A DNA stretch of 23,079 bases from a virus: the IMG/VR virus record IMGVR_UViG_3300023284_000114, positions 1-23,079 of that record; one strand, written 5' to 3'. Shown here in pieces: positions 1 through 5,652 of this stretch (within the stretch, counting starts at the first letter, position 1; every line of letters starts with the position of its first letter). Made by a program: the position numbers and the translations under genes. A model generated the notes under the pieces. It was not told where the DNA came from, did no database searches, and saw nothing but the letters and a program-made list of their open reading frames with translations.

Positions 1-159
1 AAAGATTATGCGTGTTAGATATTGGAAATCATCCCAACGACCAACACCGCGCTTCAAGGCGTCCTTCACAGTTTCGGCTAATTCACTACCTGTCCAGTGC
101 GTATAAAGACATACTTGCTCACCACTACTTTTAATTATTACGTTTGCTCTATCGCCCAT
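1..159 (-). CDS. Conserved hypothetical protein, C-terminus cut off by window edge
   Basis: Reading leftward from ATG at 159 gives 53 codons that stay open to the window edge. The protein begins MGDRANVIIK and continues with EQVCLYTHWTGSELAETV and a GRWDD segment. I recognise this as a widespread conserved family of bacteria and phages with the pattern GDRANV...CLYTHW.G.EL...V...L.RG..RWDD. Its function is not known to me. An AAGGA ribosome binding site lies 8 bases before the ATG. The gene is divergent from the serine recombinase and shares a 153-base intergenic region with it. The family match is from memory of the motif; the reading frame and start are seen directly. Confidence 0.85.
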   Translation of the reverse strand, partial: MGDRANVIIKSSGEQVCLYTHWTGSELAETVKDALKRGVGRWDDFQYLTRIIF

Positions 160-237
160 ATTCTTATCCTTTATGTTGTTGCCCGTATTAGTGATGGGCG
201 TTTGTTGATTAATTTCCACAAACCTATTACACTTCTC

Positions 238-266
238 TTGACATGTCAACACTAATGTTTTACACT
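238..266 (+). promoter_or_regulatory. Candidate sigma70 promoter for the serine recombinase operon, with -35 palindrome
   Basis: A consensus -35 box TTGACA (238-243) is separated by 17 bases from a -10-like TACACT (261-266), about 45 bases upstream of the recombinase GTG. The -35 is half of a perfect 12-base palindrome, TTGACATGTCAA (238-249). The other strand therefore also carries TTGACA pointing toward the leftward gene, although no good leftward -10 is visible. The palindrome could be an operator or a recombinase site. The rest of 160-312 shows nothing else I can name. Confidence 0.55.
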
Positions 267-312
267 CCTAAAAATAAGGCGATTTCAAAACTCTCATATA
301 AGGACTAAACAA

Positions 313-936
313 GTGCAAATTGGATACGCAAGAACCTCAAGAGAAGACCAACGGCTAGACCTTCAGCTTAACGCAATGAAGGCCGCTGGCATTGAAGATA
401 ACTTTATATTTAAAGAGCAAGTTTCAGCTTTGGCAAAGAAAAGACCACAGTTTGACCTTGCTTTAAAACGGTGCCGCGCTGGTGATACTCTTGTTGTATG
501 GAAGCTTGACCGCTTAGGTCGTTCTGTCATGCAACTTATTACCACTGTGAATGATTTAAAAGCGCGTGGTGTCCATTTCAAAAGCCTTACAGAAGGTTTT
601 GATACTAATACGTCAATGGGTAGGATGATCTTTCATATAATGGCTGCTATGGCTGAATTAGAGCTTAGTCACACATCTGAAAGAACGGCTGCTGGTATTG
701 AGGCCGCTAAGGAACGTGATAGCTACACAACAAGGTCGTTATCATTCACAGAGAAGGAGTGGGAAGCTGCTATCGAATACTTTAAGGCTGATGACACTTT
801 AAATGTCGTCAAAGCATCTAAGGCCAGTGGAATGAAGAGTGCAACTGTTTATAGAAACAAAGAAGATTTAGTGGCGGGTATTCCGTTTCACACCCGTTTT
901 CCATTTGAGAAAAACAGAGGAAAGGCAAGCAAATGA
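313..936 (+). CDS. Small serine recombinase (resolvase/invertase family)
   Basis: This 207-residue protein has the resolvase/invertase catalytic domain in residues 1-135. The nucleophile is Ser9 in YARTSREDQ. The conserved DRLGRS motif is at 66-71, and the E-helix begins near AELELSHTSERTAAGIEAA. A weak helix-turn-helix candidate lies near 145-185. In the family, Ser9 cleaves DNA and forms a phosphoserine link at a two-base crossover. The size matches resolvases and invertases (about 180-210 residues), not large serine integrases, so integration is not implied. The start is GTG at 313, with AAGGA 8 bases upstream. It heads a rightward operon and its stop overlaps the next gene by ATGA. It could be a phage resolvase, an inversion switch or a regulatory remnant. 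No partner crossover site was found. Confidence 0.9.
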   Translation: MQIGYARTSREDQRLDLQLNAMKAAGIEDNFIFKEQVSALAKKRPQFDLALKRCRAGDTLVVWKLDRLGRSVMQLITTVNDLKARGVHFKSLTEGFDTNTSMGRMIFHIMAAMAELELSHTSERTAAGIEAAKERDSYTTRSLSFTEKEWEAAIEYFKADDTLNVVKASKASGMKSATVYRNKEDLVAGIPFHTRFPFEKNRGKASK

Positions 937-1154
937 TCTTATCAAACGCGGACCGCTTAGGACGTTGTAACGTTGAGGATGGGCCTTTTGAAGTTGTTTA
1001 TGATGCCAAGTGGGATAAAACGCTTCCTTGGTGTGTCATGAATAATAAAGATGAAGTTGTTAATCATTTTCAAGGCAAAGAATACGCTGACAAATACGAG
1101 AAATGGTTAAATTCAAAAAGAGCTGATGCAGACGCAAGGGAGTACAACAAATGA
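933..1154 (+). CDS. Hypothetical protein, 73 aa
   Basis: The 73-residue reading frame overlaps the recombinase stop (ATGA) and the next gene (ATGA), the coupling used throughout this operon. The protein is hydrophilic and Lys/Asp/Glu-rich, has two Trp-containing patches (AKWDKTLPW near 25-33 and YEKWLNS near 55-61), and has no signal or membrane segment. I do not recognise the family. It is the only one of the 16 small genes here that neither starts ATGAGY nor carries the ACGAGC motif described below. Reality is supported by its overlaps and uninterrupted frame. Confidence 0.75.
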   Translation: MILSNADRLGRCNVEDGPFEVVYDAKWDKTLPWCVMNNKDEVVNHFQGKEYADKYEKWLNSKRADADAREYNK

Positions 1155-1456
1155 GTGGCACATATAAAAAAGTAGAAACAACGGTAAACACTTTGATTGT
1201 TGCGAATAGTGAAAGTGACCCTATTGCGGAATGCTTCACTATAAAAAATGCTGATCTTGTTGTTGATGCTTTAAATCGGAATGAAATACTTAAGGGGGTT
1301 GAAAATATTCTTTTTATTGTTCGCAGTGCAGTAAACAAAATTGAAATTGAAAAGATGCGTGGTGCTGATTATCGACATTCTCAAGTTGATGCATTGCTAG
1401 AACAAAATGATGAAATTAGCACCTTGATTTCAAAACTACGGGAGTCACGAAGATGA
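1151..1456 (+). CDS. Hypothetical protein, 101 aa
   Basis: This 101-residue protein starts MSGTYKKVE and overlaps both neighbours by ATGA. Residues 8-50 look like an alpha/beta segment (TTVNTLIVANSES, then FTIKNADLVVDALN). Residues 60-101 look helical and end in a probable short coiled coil (VDALLEQNDEISTLISKLRESRR region). It has no membrane segment, Cys cluster or catalytic motif I can name. It is translationally coupled within the recombinase operon. Function unknown. Confidence 0.78.
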   Translation: MSGTYKKVETTVNTLIVANSESDPIAECFTIKNADLVVDALNRNEILKGVENILFIVRSAVNKIEIEKMRGADYRHSQVDALLEQNDEISTLISKLRESRR

Positions 1457-1659
1457 GCATTGAGATTAAAGATATGACTGCTACGCAATTGTACCGTGAT
1501 GCTAAACATATTGTCCGTATTGATAGGAAGGCAAGTACAGCGTATTTTCAAAGAAAACTTAAAGTTAATTGGGAAACAGCACATGCTTTACTGGTCACAC
1601 TTGAAAATAATAAAGTGATTGGAAAATGTAGTGCGTGTGGAAAAAGGGAAATATTCTAA
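1453..1659 (+). CDS. Stand-alone FtsK-gamma-like winged-helix DNA-binding protein
   Basis: The whole 68-residue protein resembles the gamma domain of FtsK/SpoIIIE translocases. It shows an LYRDAKHIV helix near 13-21, the signature KASTAYFQRKLKV at 26-38, a recognition-helix region NWETAHALLVTLENNKVIG at 39-57, and a GKREIF end at 63-68 that parallels the NGNREVL end of FtsK. In FtsK this winged helix reads KOPS sequences and touches XerD. Here there is no motor domain, so the protein can only bind DNA or a partner. The CSAC motif near 59-62 has only two Cys residues. It overlaps the next gene by one base (TAATG). The family call is by motif recall. Confidence 0.7.
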   Translation: MSIEIKDMTATQLYRDAKHIVRIDRKASTAYFQRKLKVNWETAHALLVTLENNKVIGKCSACGKREIF

Positions 1660-1922
1660 TGAGTTATTTAGGCCCATCATTTTGCGTTACTTGTTTGAAA
1701 TTCACAAAAAACTGTAAGTGTCCAGAACGCTGCGAGAAGTGCGGATTATGGAACCATCATTATAATAAAAACCCTGATCTACATTTTGAATGTAATCATG
1801 TTGGTGACTACGATAAAACAACAGGGTTAGGAAGGACTTTAGAAAAAGAAGAATTTGATAGAAGAAAAGCATTAAGACCTAATGAGCCAAAATCAGAATG
1901 GAAGGAAATTGCAGATGTCTAA
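1659..1922 (+). CDS. Cys/His-rich putative zinc-binding protein, 87 aa
   Basis: I chose ATG 1659 because it overlaps the previous stop (TAATG) and has an AGGG-type site before it; an upstream in-frame ATG at 1635 lies inside the previous gene. The protein has Cys and His pairs arranged as FCVTC, NCKC, ERCEKCG, NHH and HFECNH within residues 8-47, followed by a charged tail rich in Lys and Glu. This suggests one or two zinc ribbons, probably for nucleic-acid or protein binding. Exact family unknown. Its end overlaps the next gene by 8 bases. Confidence 0.75.
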   Translation: MSYLGPSFCVTCLKFTKNCKCPERCEKCGLWNHHYNKNPDLHFECNHVGDYDKTTGLGRTLEKEEFDRRKALRPNEPKSEWKEIADV

Positions 1923-2124
1923 TAATAAACAAACGAGCAGTGAAGGACCATTGAACGCTAGAGACTTAATGGTAATTGTGGACGCTTTAAGGTCTGTGGT
2001 TACTGTCCAAAATCTAGGTACTTATCACAACACCGCTTATAAAACAGCGTGGGCGAAGGTGTTTAATTTATTAGATGAAATGGAAGTTCCATCTTCTTTA
2101 ATTTCAAAACTAGAGGACAATTAA
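1915..2124 (+). CDS. Hypothetical protein, 69 aa, with N-terminal KQTS motif
   Basis: The start is ATG 1915, 8 bases after AAGGA and overlapping the previous stop; an upstream ATG at 1882 would intrude deep into the preceding gene. The N-terminus MSNNKQTSSEGP contains the KQTS motif shared by five genes in this operon. The rest (LNARDLMVIVDALRSVV, then NTAYKTAWAKVFNLLDEMEV) looks like an all-helical domain of about 50 residues. It has no membrane segment or catalytic motif. Function unknown. Confidence 0.75.
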   Translation: MSNNKQTSSEGPLNARDLMVIVDALRSVVTVQNLGTYHNTAYKTAWAKVFNLLDEMEVPSSLISKLEDN

Positions 2125-2125
2125 G

Positions 2126-2356
2126 ATGAGCAATAAAACAAAAAGAAGAAAAACAACTGTGCTTAAAAGCCTAATAAGGCATAACAACTGGTTTTATAGA
2201 AACTCCCAACTCTATGTTTATGGGGATTGGTATTATTATGCAAAACAGACTTTAACGGTAAAGGAAATTATCAGTTATTGTTTTGGATACCCTAAGGCGT
2301 TGGTAATATTTTTATGGTTGTCGCGTACAGACATTTCAAATGGAAAGGGTATTTAG
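2126..2356 (+). CDS. Hypothetical basic, aromatic-rich protein, 76 aa
   Basis: ATG 2126 follows AGAGGA by a normal gap and lies one base after the previous stop. The N-terminus is strongly basic (NKTKRRKTT), and the middle has nine Tyr or Trp residues between positions 22 and 39. A hydrophobic stretch near 55-66 (YPKALVIFLWLS) may be a short membrane-contact segment, but it is too short to be a convincing transmembrane helix. I do not recognise the family. A charged N-terminus and aromatic core would suit nucleic-acid or membrane association; this is inference only. Confidence 0.7.
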   Translation: MSNKTKRRKTTVLKSLIRHNNWFYRNSQLYVYGDWYYYAKQTLTVKEIISYCFGYPKALVIFLWLSRTDISNGKGI

Positions 2357-2650
2357 ATGAGCCTAAAATGGGAAGATGTAGACGGTTATTTAATGATGGA
2401 ACGTGCCGTTAAAAATGGGTTTACTTATATCAGGTGGTACGGGACAGATTGGAACCGTTACTACGTGGATATTTATAAAGGTGTTCATGATTACGATAGT
2501 GTAAAAATGGCCCATATGGAAAAACATGATTGGAACTTTTCTGGAGACAGAAACTACGGAAGTGACAATATGTATGAATATGCTGAAAAACACGCAAGAC
2601 GAAACCGTTTTCCTTGGCTCGCAAAATTAATGGAGTATTTCAAATGGTAG
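2357..2650 (+). CDS. Hypothetical aromatic-rich protein, 97 aa
   Basis: The 97-residue protein starts ATGAGC directly after the previous stop, with AAGGG upstream. It has many Tyr, Trp, Asp and Met residues (for example FTYIRWYGTDWNRYYVDIY near 22-40), giving a beta-like central segment followed by helices with EYAEKHARRNRFPWLAKL near the end. No known motif was found. Its stop overlaps the next gene (ATGGTAG). It is soluble by composition. Function unknown. Confidence 0.75.
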   Translation: MSLKWEDVDGYLMMERAVKNGFTYIRWYGTDWNRYYVDIYKGVHDYDSVKMAHMEKHDWNFSGDRNYGSDNMYEYAEKHARRNRFPWLAKLMEYFKW

Positions 2651-2910
2651 ATAATACGAAGACGAGCGATGGTGGGTTAATACAAGACCGGTTGCGCGGC
2701 CACTACGTCACAGGGATAAATGGCAGACGTGATTTTTCTCCATATGTTCCACCTATATCTATTGAAGCGGCTGATAGGATTGATGCCTTAGAAGACCTAA
2801 TTAAAGTTTGTCAGATATATAGTGGTTATCCAAACTGCGGATATAACAAGATGAACGATGATGCTCAAAGAGCCTTATATGATGAAATTTTAAATAGAGA
2901 AGTGGAATAA
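2644..2910 (+). CDS. Hypothetical protein, 88 aa, with degenerate KQTS-type N-terminus
   Basis: I place the start at ATG 2644 (MVDNTKTSDGG) rather than an in-frame ATG at 2614, because 2644 overlaps the previous stop like its neighbours and matches the shared N-terminal motif. The NTKTSD segment is the degenerate fifth copy of that motif (ACGAAGACGAGC at 2656-2667). The remainder includes ISIEAADRIDALEDLIKVCQ, a probable amphipathic helix, and a CGYNKM segment. No known family. Confidence 0.75.
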   Translation: MVDNTKTSDGGLIQDRLRGHYVTGINGRRDFSPYVPPISIEAADRIDALEDLIKVCQIYSGYPNCGYNKMNDDAQRALYDEILNREVE

Positions 2911-2914
2911 ACTA

Positions 2915-3172
2915 ATGAGCGTGTTGGATTGGAATAGCTTTGGCAGTGCTGACGGTTTGCAAAACACTTATCACGTAAGCACAGATGCAGAAGGTGGCGT
3001 ATGGTGGCGATATGGTCGTAATCTTGGAGTATATGGCTGTGCAGGAAACATAGGTGAGGCAAAACAGATTTGCCAAGACCATCACAACACTAAAATAAGA
3101 GAAAAAGAACATGCAGACAGTGTTCAAAAAGACCTTGAAAATATGATTAAATGGGTAGGAGAAACATTTTGA
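2915..3172 (+). CDS. Hypothetical protein, 85 aa
   Basis: ATG 2915 lies four bases after the previous stop and begins Met-Ser like most genes here. The first half is Gly- and aromatic-rich (GGVWWRYGRNLGVYGCAGN near 27-45), suggesting a small beta sheet. The second half is a charged helix (EAKQICQDHH through QKDLENMIKWVGE). It ends TTTTGA, overlapping the TTG start of the next gene. I do not recognise it. Confidence 0.75.
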   Translation: MSVLDWNSFGSADGLQNTYHVSTDAEGGVWWRYGRNLGVYGCAGNIGEAKQICQDHHNTKIREKEHADSVQKDLENMIKWVGETF

Positions 3173-3333
3173 CCGATAATAAACAAACGAGCGATGAAGA
3201 TTTAAAGACTTTGTATAAAGTATTCAGTTATATGCTTAAACACGCTTATGACAAAGTTGATACGGTCGGTTATGAGGAAATTGTAGAAACAACAAACGAC
3301 TTTGAAAAAATAATTGAAAGGCAAAACAAATGA
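3169..3333 (+). CDS. Hypothetical protein, 54 aa, TTG start, KQTS motif
   Basis: The better start is TTG at 3169, giving a product that opens MTDNKQTSDEDL. It overlaps the previous stop as TTGA, has AGGAG 8 bases upstream, and restores the KQTS N-terminus shared with other genes. The in-frame ATG at 3151 lies inside the preceding gene and has no such spacing. The remaining 40 residues are helical and charged, with LYKVFSYMLKHAYDKV and an acidic/Lys-rich end. It overlaps the next gene by ATGA. Function unknown. Confidence 0.72.
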   Translation: MTDNKQTSDEDLKTLYKVFSYMLKHAYDKVDTVGYEEIVETTNDFEKIIERQNK

Positions 3334-3560
3334 GCCTCTCATTAGAACTGCGCCTTGAAGCAAGAAGAAACGGAAGGCTGGATGCTCCTTGTGTTACTTT
3401 ATTAGAAAAAGCAGCTAAGGAAATTGAACTGCTTGATGAAGAGAATAAAAAGCTTCACAAAGCCTTGGATAGTGCAAACGCCTGTCTATCTGGCAAGTTT
3501 ATTTTAACAAACTGGTTCTGCGCTGCTGCAATCGGTTTCATAATAGGGAGTGTTTTCTAA
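3330..3560 (+). CDS. Small protein with coiled coil and C-terminal membrane anchor, 76 aa
   Basis: Residues 20-50 form a probable coiled coil (LLEKAAKEIELLDEENKKLH), and residues 57-75 are hydrophobic (LTNWFCAAAIGFIIGSVF), consistent with a C-terminal tail anchor that leaves the coiled coil in the cytoplasm. The overall layout resembles small phage membrane proteins such as spanin or holin accessory subunits, but no lysis gene lies nearby, so I do not assign that role. The start ATG lies within AAACAAATGAGC (3324-3335). The stop overlaps the next ATG by one base. Confidence 0.75.
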   Translation: MSLSLELRLEARRNGRLDAPCVTLLEKAAKEIELLDEENKKLHKALDSANACLSGKFILTNWFCAAAIGFIIGSVF

Positions 3561-3787
3561 TGAGCCAAGAGAAGTATAAAATTATTTACCTGCAAAACGA
3601 AGATGATGGTGGCGATGGTCGTCAGTGGTGTGCAGATAAGATATGGCAACCAGAAGAGTGCGAAGAATATATTCGTGCTGATGTTGTCATGGATTTAATC
3701 AAAAACCAGCCAGTTATGTCTGATTTTCCAATGTCTCAAGAAACCAGCAATGCGCTAATTGCAAAACTATGGAGTGTTTTCAAATGA
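3560..3787 (+). CDS. Hypothetical protein, 75 aa
   Basis: ATG 3560 overlaps the previous stop (TAATG), with GGGAG upstream. The protein begins MSQEKYKIIYLQ, followed by an acidic turn NEDDGGDGRQWC. The segment KIWQPEECEEYIRADVVMDLI resembles a common phage small-protein ending in which a query region is followed by EYIRAD; many such proteins of unknown role are known. No membrane segment. The stop overlaps a 9-codon frame (3784) by ATGA. Confidence 0.75.
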   Translation: MSQEKYKIIYLQNEDDGGDGRQWCADKIWQPEECEEYIRADVVMDLIKNQPVMSDFPMSQETSNALIAKLWSVFK

Positions 3788-3813
3788 GCAAGAAGAAGGG
3801 AATTATAGAATGA
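3784..3813 (+). CDS. Possible 9-codon micro-frame or coupling bridge (MSKKKGIIE)
   Basis: A nine-residue frame begins ATGAGC at 3784, overlaps the previous stop as ATGA, and ends TGA at 3811-3813, overlapping the ATG of the next gene at 3810. Both junctions use the coupling pattern of the real genes. The peptide is too short to claim a function. It may simply carry ribosomes across the 22 bases between neighbours, or be the remnant of a lost gene. Chance remains plausible. Confidence 0.25.
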   Translation: MSKKKGIIE

Positions 3814-4049
3814 GTGGTCCTGATTTTAATGACTATGATGCCATGCTTGAAAATGGACGTAAATTTAAACACCCTAAGGATATTAATTATTTAATAAAGT
3901 TCCAGTTTGGTGTTCTTAAATCAATGAGAAAGGTTCACCAAGGGTTAAGAGCTTGTGGTGATAAATCAGCAAACGATTATGATAAGAAGCTGCAAAACCA
4001 GAAAACAACAATTCGTTGTCTGATAGATATAAAGGACATAAACCAATGA
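3810..4049 (+). CDS. Hypothetical protein, 79 aa
   Basis: The start is ATG 3810 (ATGAGT), preceded by AAGGGAATTATAG. An in-frame ATG at 3759 would lie inside the previous gene. The protein begins MSGPDFNDYDAMLENG, then has a Lys-rich, mainly helical body (NYLIKFQFGVLKSMRKVHQG) and a DKKLQNQKTTIRCL tail. No recognisable motif or membrane segment. Its stop overlaps the next ATG by ATGA. Confidence 0.72.
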   Translation: MSGPDFNDYDAMLENGRKFKHPKDINYLIKFQFGVLKSMRKVHQGLRACGDKSANDYDKKLQNQKTTIRCLIDIKDINQ

Positions 4050-4234
4050 CAAAACAAACGAGCGAATTTGACAAATCATCACTGGTTCCTGAAAGCCCAA
4101 AGAATTGGACTGAGGATTTCCATTTAGAAAACGGCCTTTATCAAAATATTTGCCTTGTATGTAAGGAGTTTTTCAACGGACACAAACGCAGACATATCTG
4201 CAAGGAGTGTCATAACTCGGAGCAAAACAAATGA
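4046..4234 (+). CDS. Putative zinc-finger protein, 62 aa, KQTS motif
   Basis: ATG 4046 overlaps the previous stop (ATGA), with AAAGGACAT upstream. The N-terminus is MTKQTSEFDK, a copy of the shared KQTS motif. Residues 35-58 contain CLVC and, 15 residues on, CKEC, with HKRRH between them. This is a four-cysteine treble-clef or zinc-ribbon pattern, suited to nucleic-acid binding or to stabilising a small fold. No family could be named. The stop overlaps the next gene in the same AAACAAATGAGC element (4225-4236). Confidence 0.75.
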   Translation: MTKQTSEFDKSSLVPESPKNWTEDFHLENGLYQNICLVCKEFFNGHKRRHICKECHNSEQNK

Positions 4235-4638
4235 GCCGTAAAGTCATAGTCTTAGACACACCAGAAGCCCGTATGATGGACATGCTTAGGAAGTCTATGG
4301 ATGAAAAATTTGAAAGCTTATTCATGGGTACTTCTGCTAAACCAGAACCTCAAGATCCTTTAACGTGGGATAAATTAAAAGATGCTGTGGAGAAAATAGG
4401 TGAACCTGTTGAGCGCGAAATATTACCTTGGCCCATGAAAATTAAAATGGAACCAGAGATTAAACCCCAAAAGATACCTTTCTTGGTTTATGGCGCACCT
4501 ATGGTTATGCAGCCTATTACAAACTCAAGAATTCCTTATTCGCGGCACAGGTCGAAACGGATTTGGAAGAAATTAAGAAAGCGTTATGGTCGCCAAGATA
4601 TGCCTTTTGGTATTATTTTAAACAGCGTAACAGCATAG
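4231..4638 (+). CDS. Hypothetical protein, 135 aa, basic C-terminus
   Basis: This is the longest of the small genes in the operon. It begins MSRKVIVLDTPEARMM, followed by a helical region (MLRKSMDEKFESLFMG), a Pro/Lys/Glu-rich middle, and a strongly basic stretch near 103-122 (YSRHRSKRIWKKLRKRYGRQ) that could bind nucleic acid. No known domain. It uses the AAACAAATGAGC start element. A nine-base gap follows before the next gene. Confidence 0.75.
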   Translation: MSRKVIVLDTPEARMMDMLRKSMDEKFESLFMGTSAKPEPQDPLTWDKLKDAVEKIGEPVEREILPWPMKIKMEPEIKPQKIPFLVYGAPMVMQPITNSRIPYSRHRSKRIWKKLRKRYGRQDMPFGIILNSVTA

Positions 4639-4647
4639 GAATTTCAA

Positions 4648-4866
4648 ATGACACATAAAAAACAAACGAGCATAGCAGATGTAGTAATCCCGATAGATTA
4701 TAGTTTTATATTCATTTGGATAGCCGCAATTATTCTCGGTTGTTTCATGGGTGGCATATACACATACATCAAGACCATAAAAGAAGATGTAAAACGCACA
4801 GCAGATGCCCTTGATCAATTGAATTATAACTTTGAAGTTTTCACTGTGGAATGGAGAAACAGATGA
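4648..4866 (+). CDS. Single-pass membrane protein, 72 aa, KQTS motif
   Basis: The N-terminus MTHKKQTSIADVV carries the shared KQTS motif. Residues 20-42 (FIFIWIAAIILGCFMGGIYT region) form one clear transmembrane helix, followed by a Lys-rich cytoplasmic helix (KTIKEDVKRTADALDQL). A short soluble head before the helix and basic residues after it suggest an N-out orientation. AGGA precedes the ATG. It is the last gene of the rightward operon and faces the leftward recombination operon tail to tail, only four bases away. No clear terminator is visible between them. Confidence 0.78.
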   Translation: MTHKKQTSIADVVIPIDYSFIFIWIAAIILGCFMGGIYTYIKTIKEDVKRTADALDQLNYNFEVFTVEWRNR

Positions 4867-4870
4867 GCGA

Positions 4871-5263
4871 TTACCTGGCGTGAACATCTTCGGGTTTAGA
4901 TAAAAATATACCCATAGTTCCAGCCCATGTATAAACCTTGTCCATGTATTCGGACATTTCCCTGACCTTCAATTTAGTTATTGAGGGTCTTCTTTCTTTA
5001 ACTGTTCCATCTAATCCAGTGTATTCAATAGGTATCATATGGGCCTCTTTTAACTCTTCGTGCATTTCATCTTTAAAATAACCAAGATGATTTCCTATAT
5101 CGTTAACCCACTTCCAGTATTGCCTACGTTGAGCAGCGGATATGCCCCCGTCGTGTTTTGCGACCTCAATGTCCCAACCATGCTTTTCAAAGCTTAAATC
5201 AGCCTGTAATAGCCTATCAAGGAAAGCGTCAAGATCGCTTGGACTTCTAACTGTTGTTTTCAT
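4871..5263 (-). CDS. Probable NinB-like recombination accessory protein
   Basis: The 130-residue leftward protein contains AAQRRQYWKWVNDIGNHLGY near 43-62 followed by an acidic helix with EMHEELKEAH. A C-terminal segment reads MSEYMDKVYTWAGTMGIFLSKPED. This layout (a Q/R-rich helix with YW, a G-Y turn, then a Y...W..GI.L.. end) matches the NinB/Orf family of phage recombination mediators, which bind single-stranded DNA and assist annealing or RecA loading. It is the last gene of an operon with SSB and Erf, which supports the role. Start ATG 5263 overlaps the upstream gene by 17 bases. The family call is by pattern, not alignment. Confidence 0.6.
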   Translation of the reverse strand: MKTTVRSPSDLDAFLDRLLQADLSFEKHGWDIEVAKHDGGISAAQRRQYWKWVNDIGNHLGYFKDEMHEELKEAHMIPIEYTGLDGTVKERRPSITKLKVREMSEYMDKVYTWAGTMGIFLSKPEDVHAR

Positions 5264-5582
5264 ATTCTTTCCTTAATTTTAACGCTATCTCGTACAGGTC
5301 TACACCATGCTTAATATTGAATAATTGGTTTTTGGTCAATCTCTGGCCTTTTAATTCTTCTGGTATATCTACCTCGCGCTCACTGATAAAATGTATTGAA
5401 TCATTTAATTCATTGTGTAATGGAGGCCATATAGGAACCGCTATATTATCATTCTTCATAATCCGACCTATCTCATTCCCTACAATGATGTGATGAAGCA
5501 CAACGTCAAAAAACCCTGTGGCAACACAAGGTAAACTTCTGAGATATTCAATATATTTAGGATTGGTTAATTCTTTGCGCAT
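5247..5582 (-). CDS. HNH-like (YbcO/DUF968-type) putative nuclease, Cys pair incomplete
   Basis: The 111-residue leftward protein shows YLRSLPCVATG at 13-23, HH at 30-31, a GRIMKND turn near 39-45, VPIWPPLHNELND near 49-61, then helices. Phage recombination loci often hold a small HNH-type nuclease with LPC..CG, an HH, K.D...VPLC..CH and a helix; this protein keeps LPC, HH and the final His56 but lacks the second Cys of each pair. It may be a zinc-free variant or an inactive relative. Start ATG 5582 has GGAG 6 bases upstream. It lies between SSB and the NinB-like gene. Confidence 0.6.
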   Translation of the reverse strand: MRKELTNPKYIEYLRSLPCVATGFFDVVLHHIIVGNEIGRIMKNDNIAVPIWPPLHNELNDSIHFISEREVDIPEELKGQRLTKNQLFNIKHGVDLYEIALKLRKEYENNS

Positions 5583-5598
5583 ATCATCTCCAAGGTTG

Positions 5599-5637
5599 CC
5601 CCGCCGCCAAGAAGGGAATTCTGGAGAAGCGGCGAGG
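5599..5637 (-). other. Intergenic GC-rich hairpin between ssb and the HNH-like gene
   Basis: CCCCGCCGC (5599-5607) pairs with GCGGCGAGG (5629-5637) over eight of nine positions (one C/A mismatch), with a 21-base loop. It stands in the 70-base gap of a leftward transcript and has no U-run, so it is not a standard terminator. It could be an RNA processing or stability element. The pairing is seen directly; the role is unknown. Confidence 0.5.
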
Positions 5638-5652
5638 ACTTGGTAAACTATT

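Larger units (their letters stand above)
1927..4671 (+). repeat. Dispersed AAACAAAYGAGC motif at gene starts (six copies plus one degenerate)
   Basis: The 12-base motif occurs with C at 1927-1938, 3181-3192, 4052-4063 and 4660-4671, and with T at 3324-3335 and 4225-4236; a degenerate copy, ACGAAGACGAGC, is at 2656-2667. In the T copies the motif supplies the ATG itself (ATGAGC, Met-Ser). In the C copies and the degenerate one it sits 4 to 7 codons inside the gene, in frame, as ACGAGC (Thr-Ser of KQTS or TKTS). The span given covers the outer copies only; the bases between are ordinary genes. Confidence 0.8.

Noticed and set aside
2912-3127. Leftward open frame rich in Cys and aromatic residues
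   Set aside because: It lies opposite a well-supported rightward gene, has no ribosome site and looks like an antisense shadow; the same applies to the other antisense frames within 363-2624.
4860-4880. Bidirectional terminator between the convergent operons
   Set aside because: No inverted repeat or T-run could be found in the short junction.
4864-4884. A six-codon frame ATGAGC...TGA after the last gene of the first operon
   Set aside because: It overlaps the end of the convergent NinB-like gene and is too short. It may be the stub of a former downstream gene, but cannot be supported.
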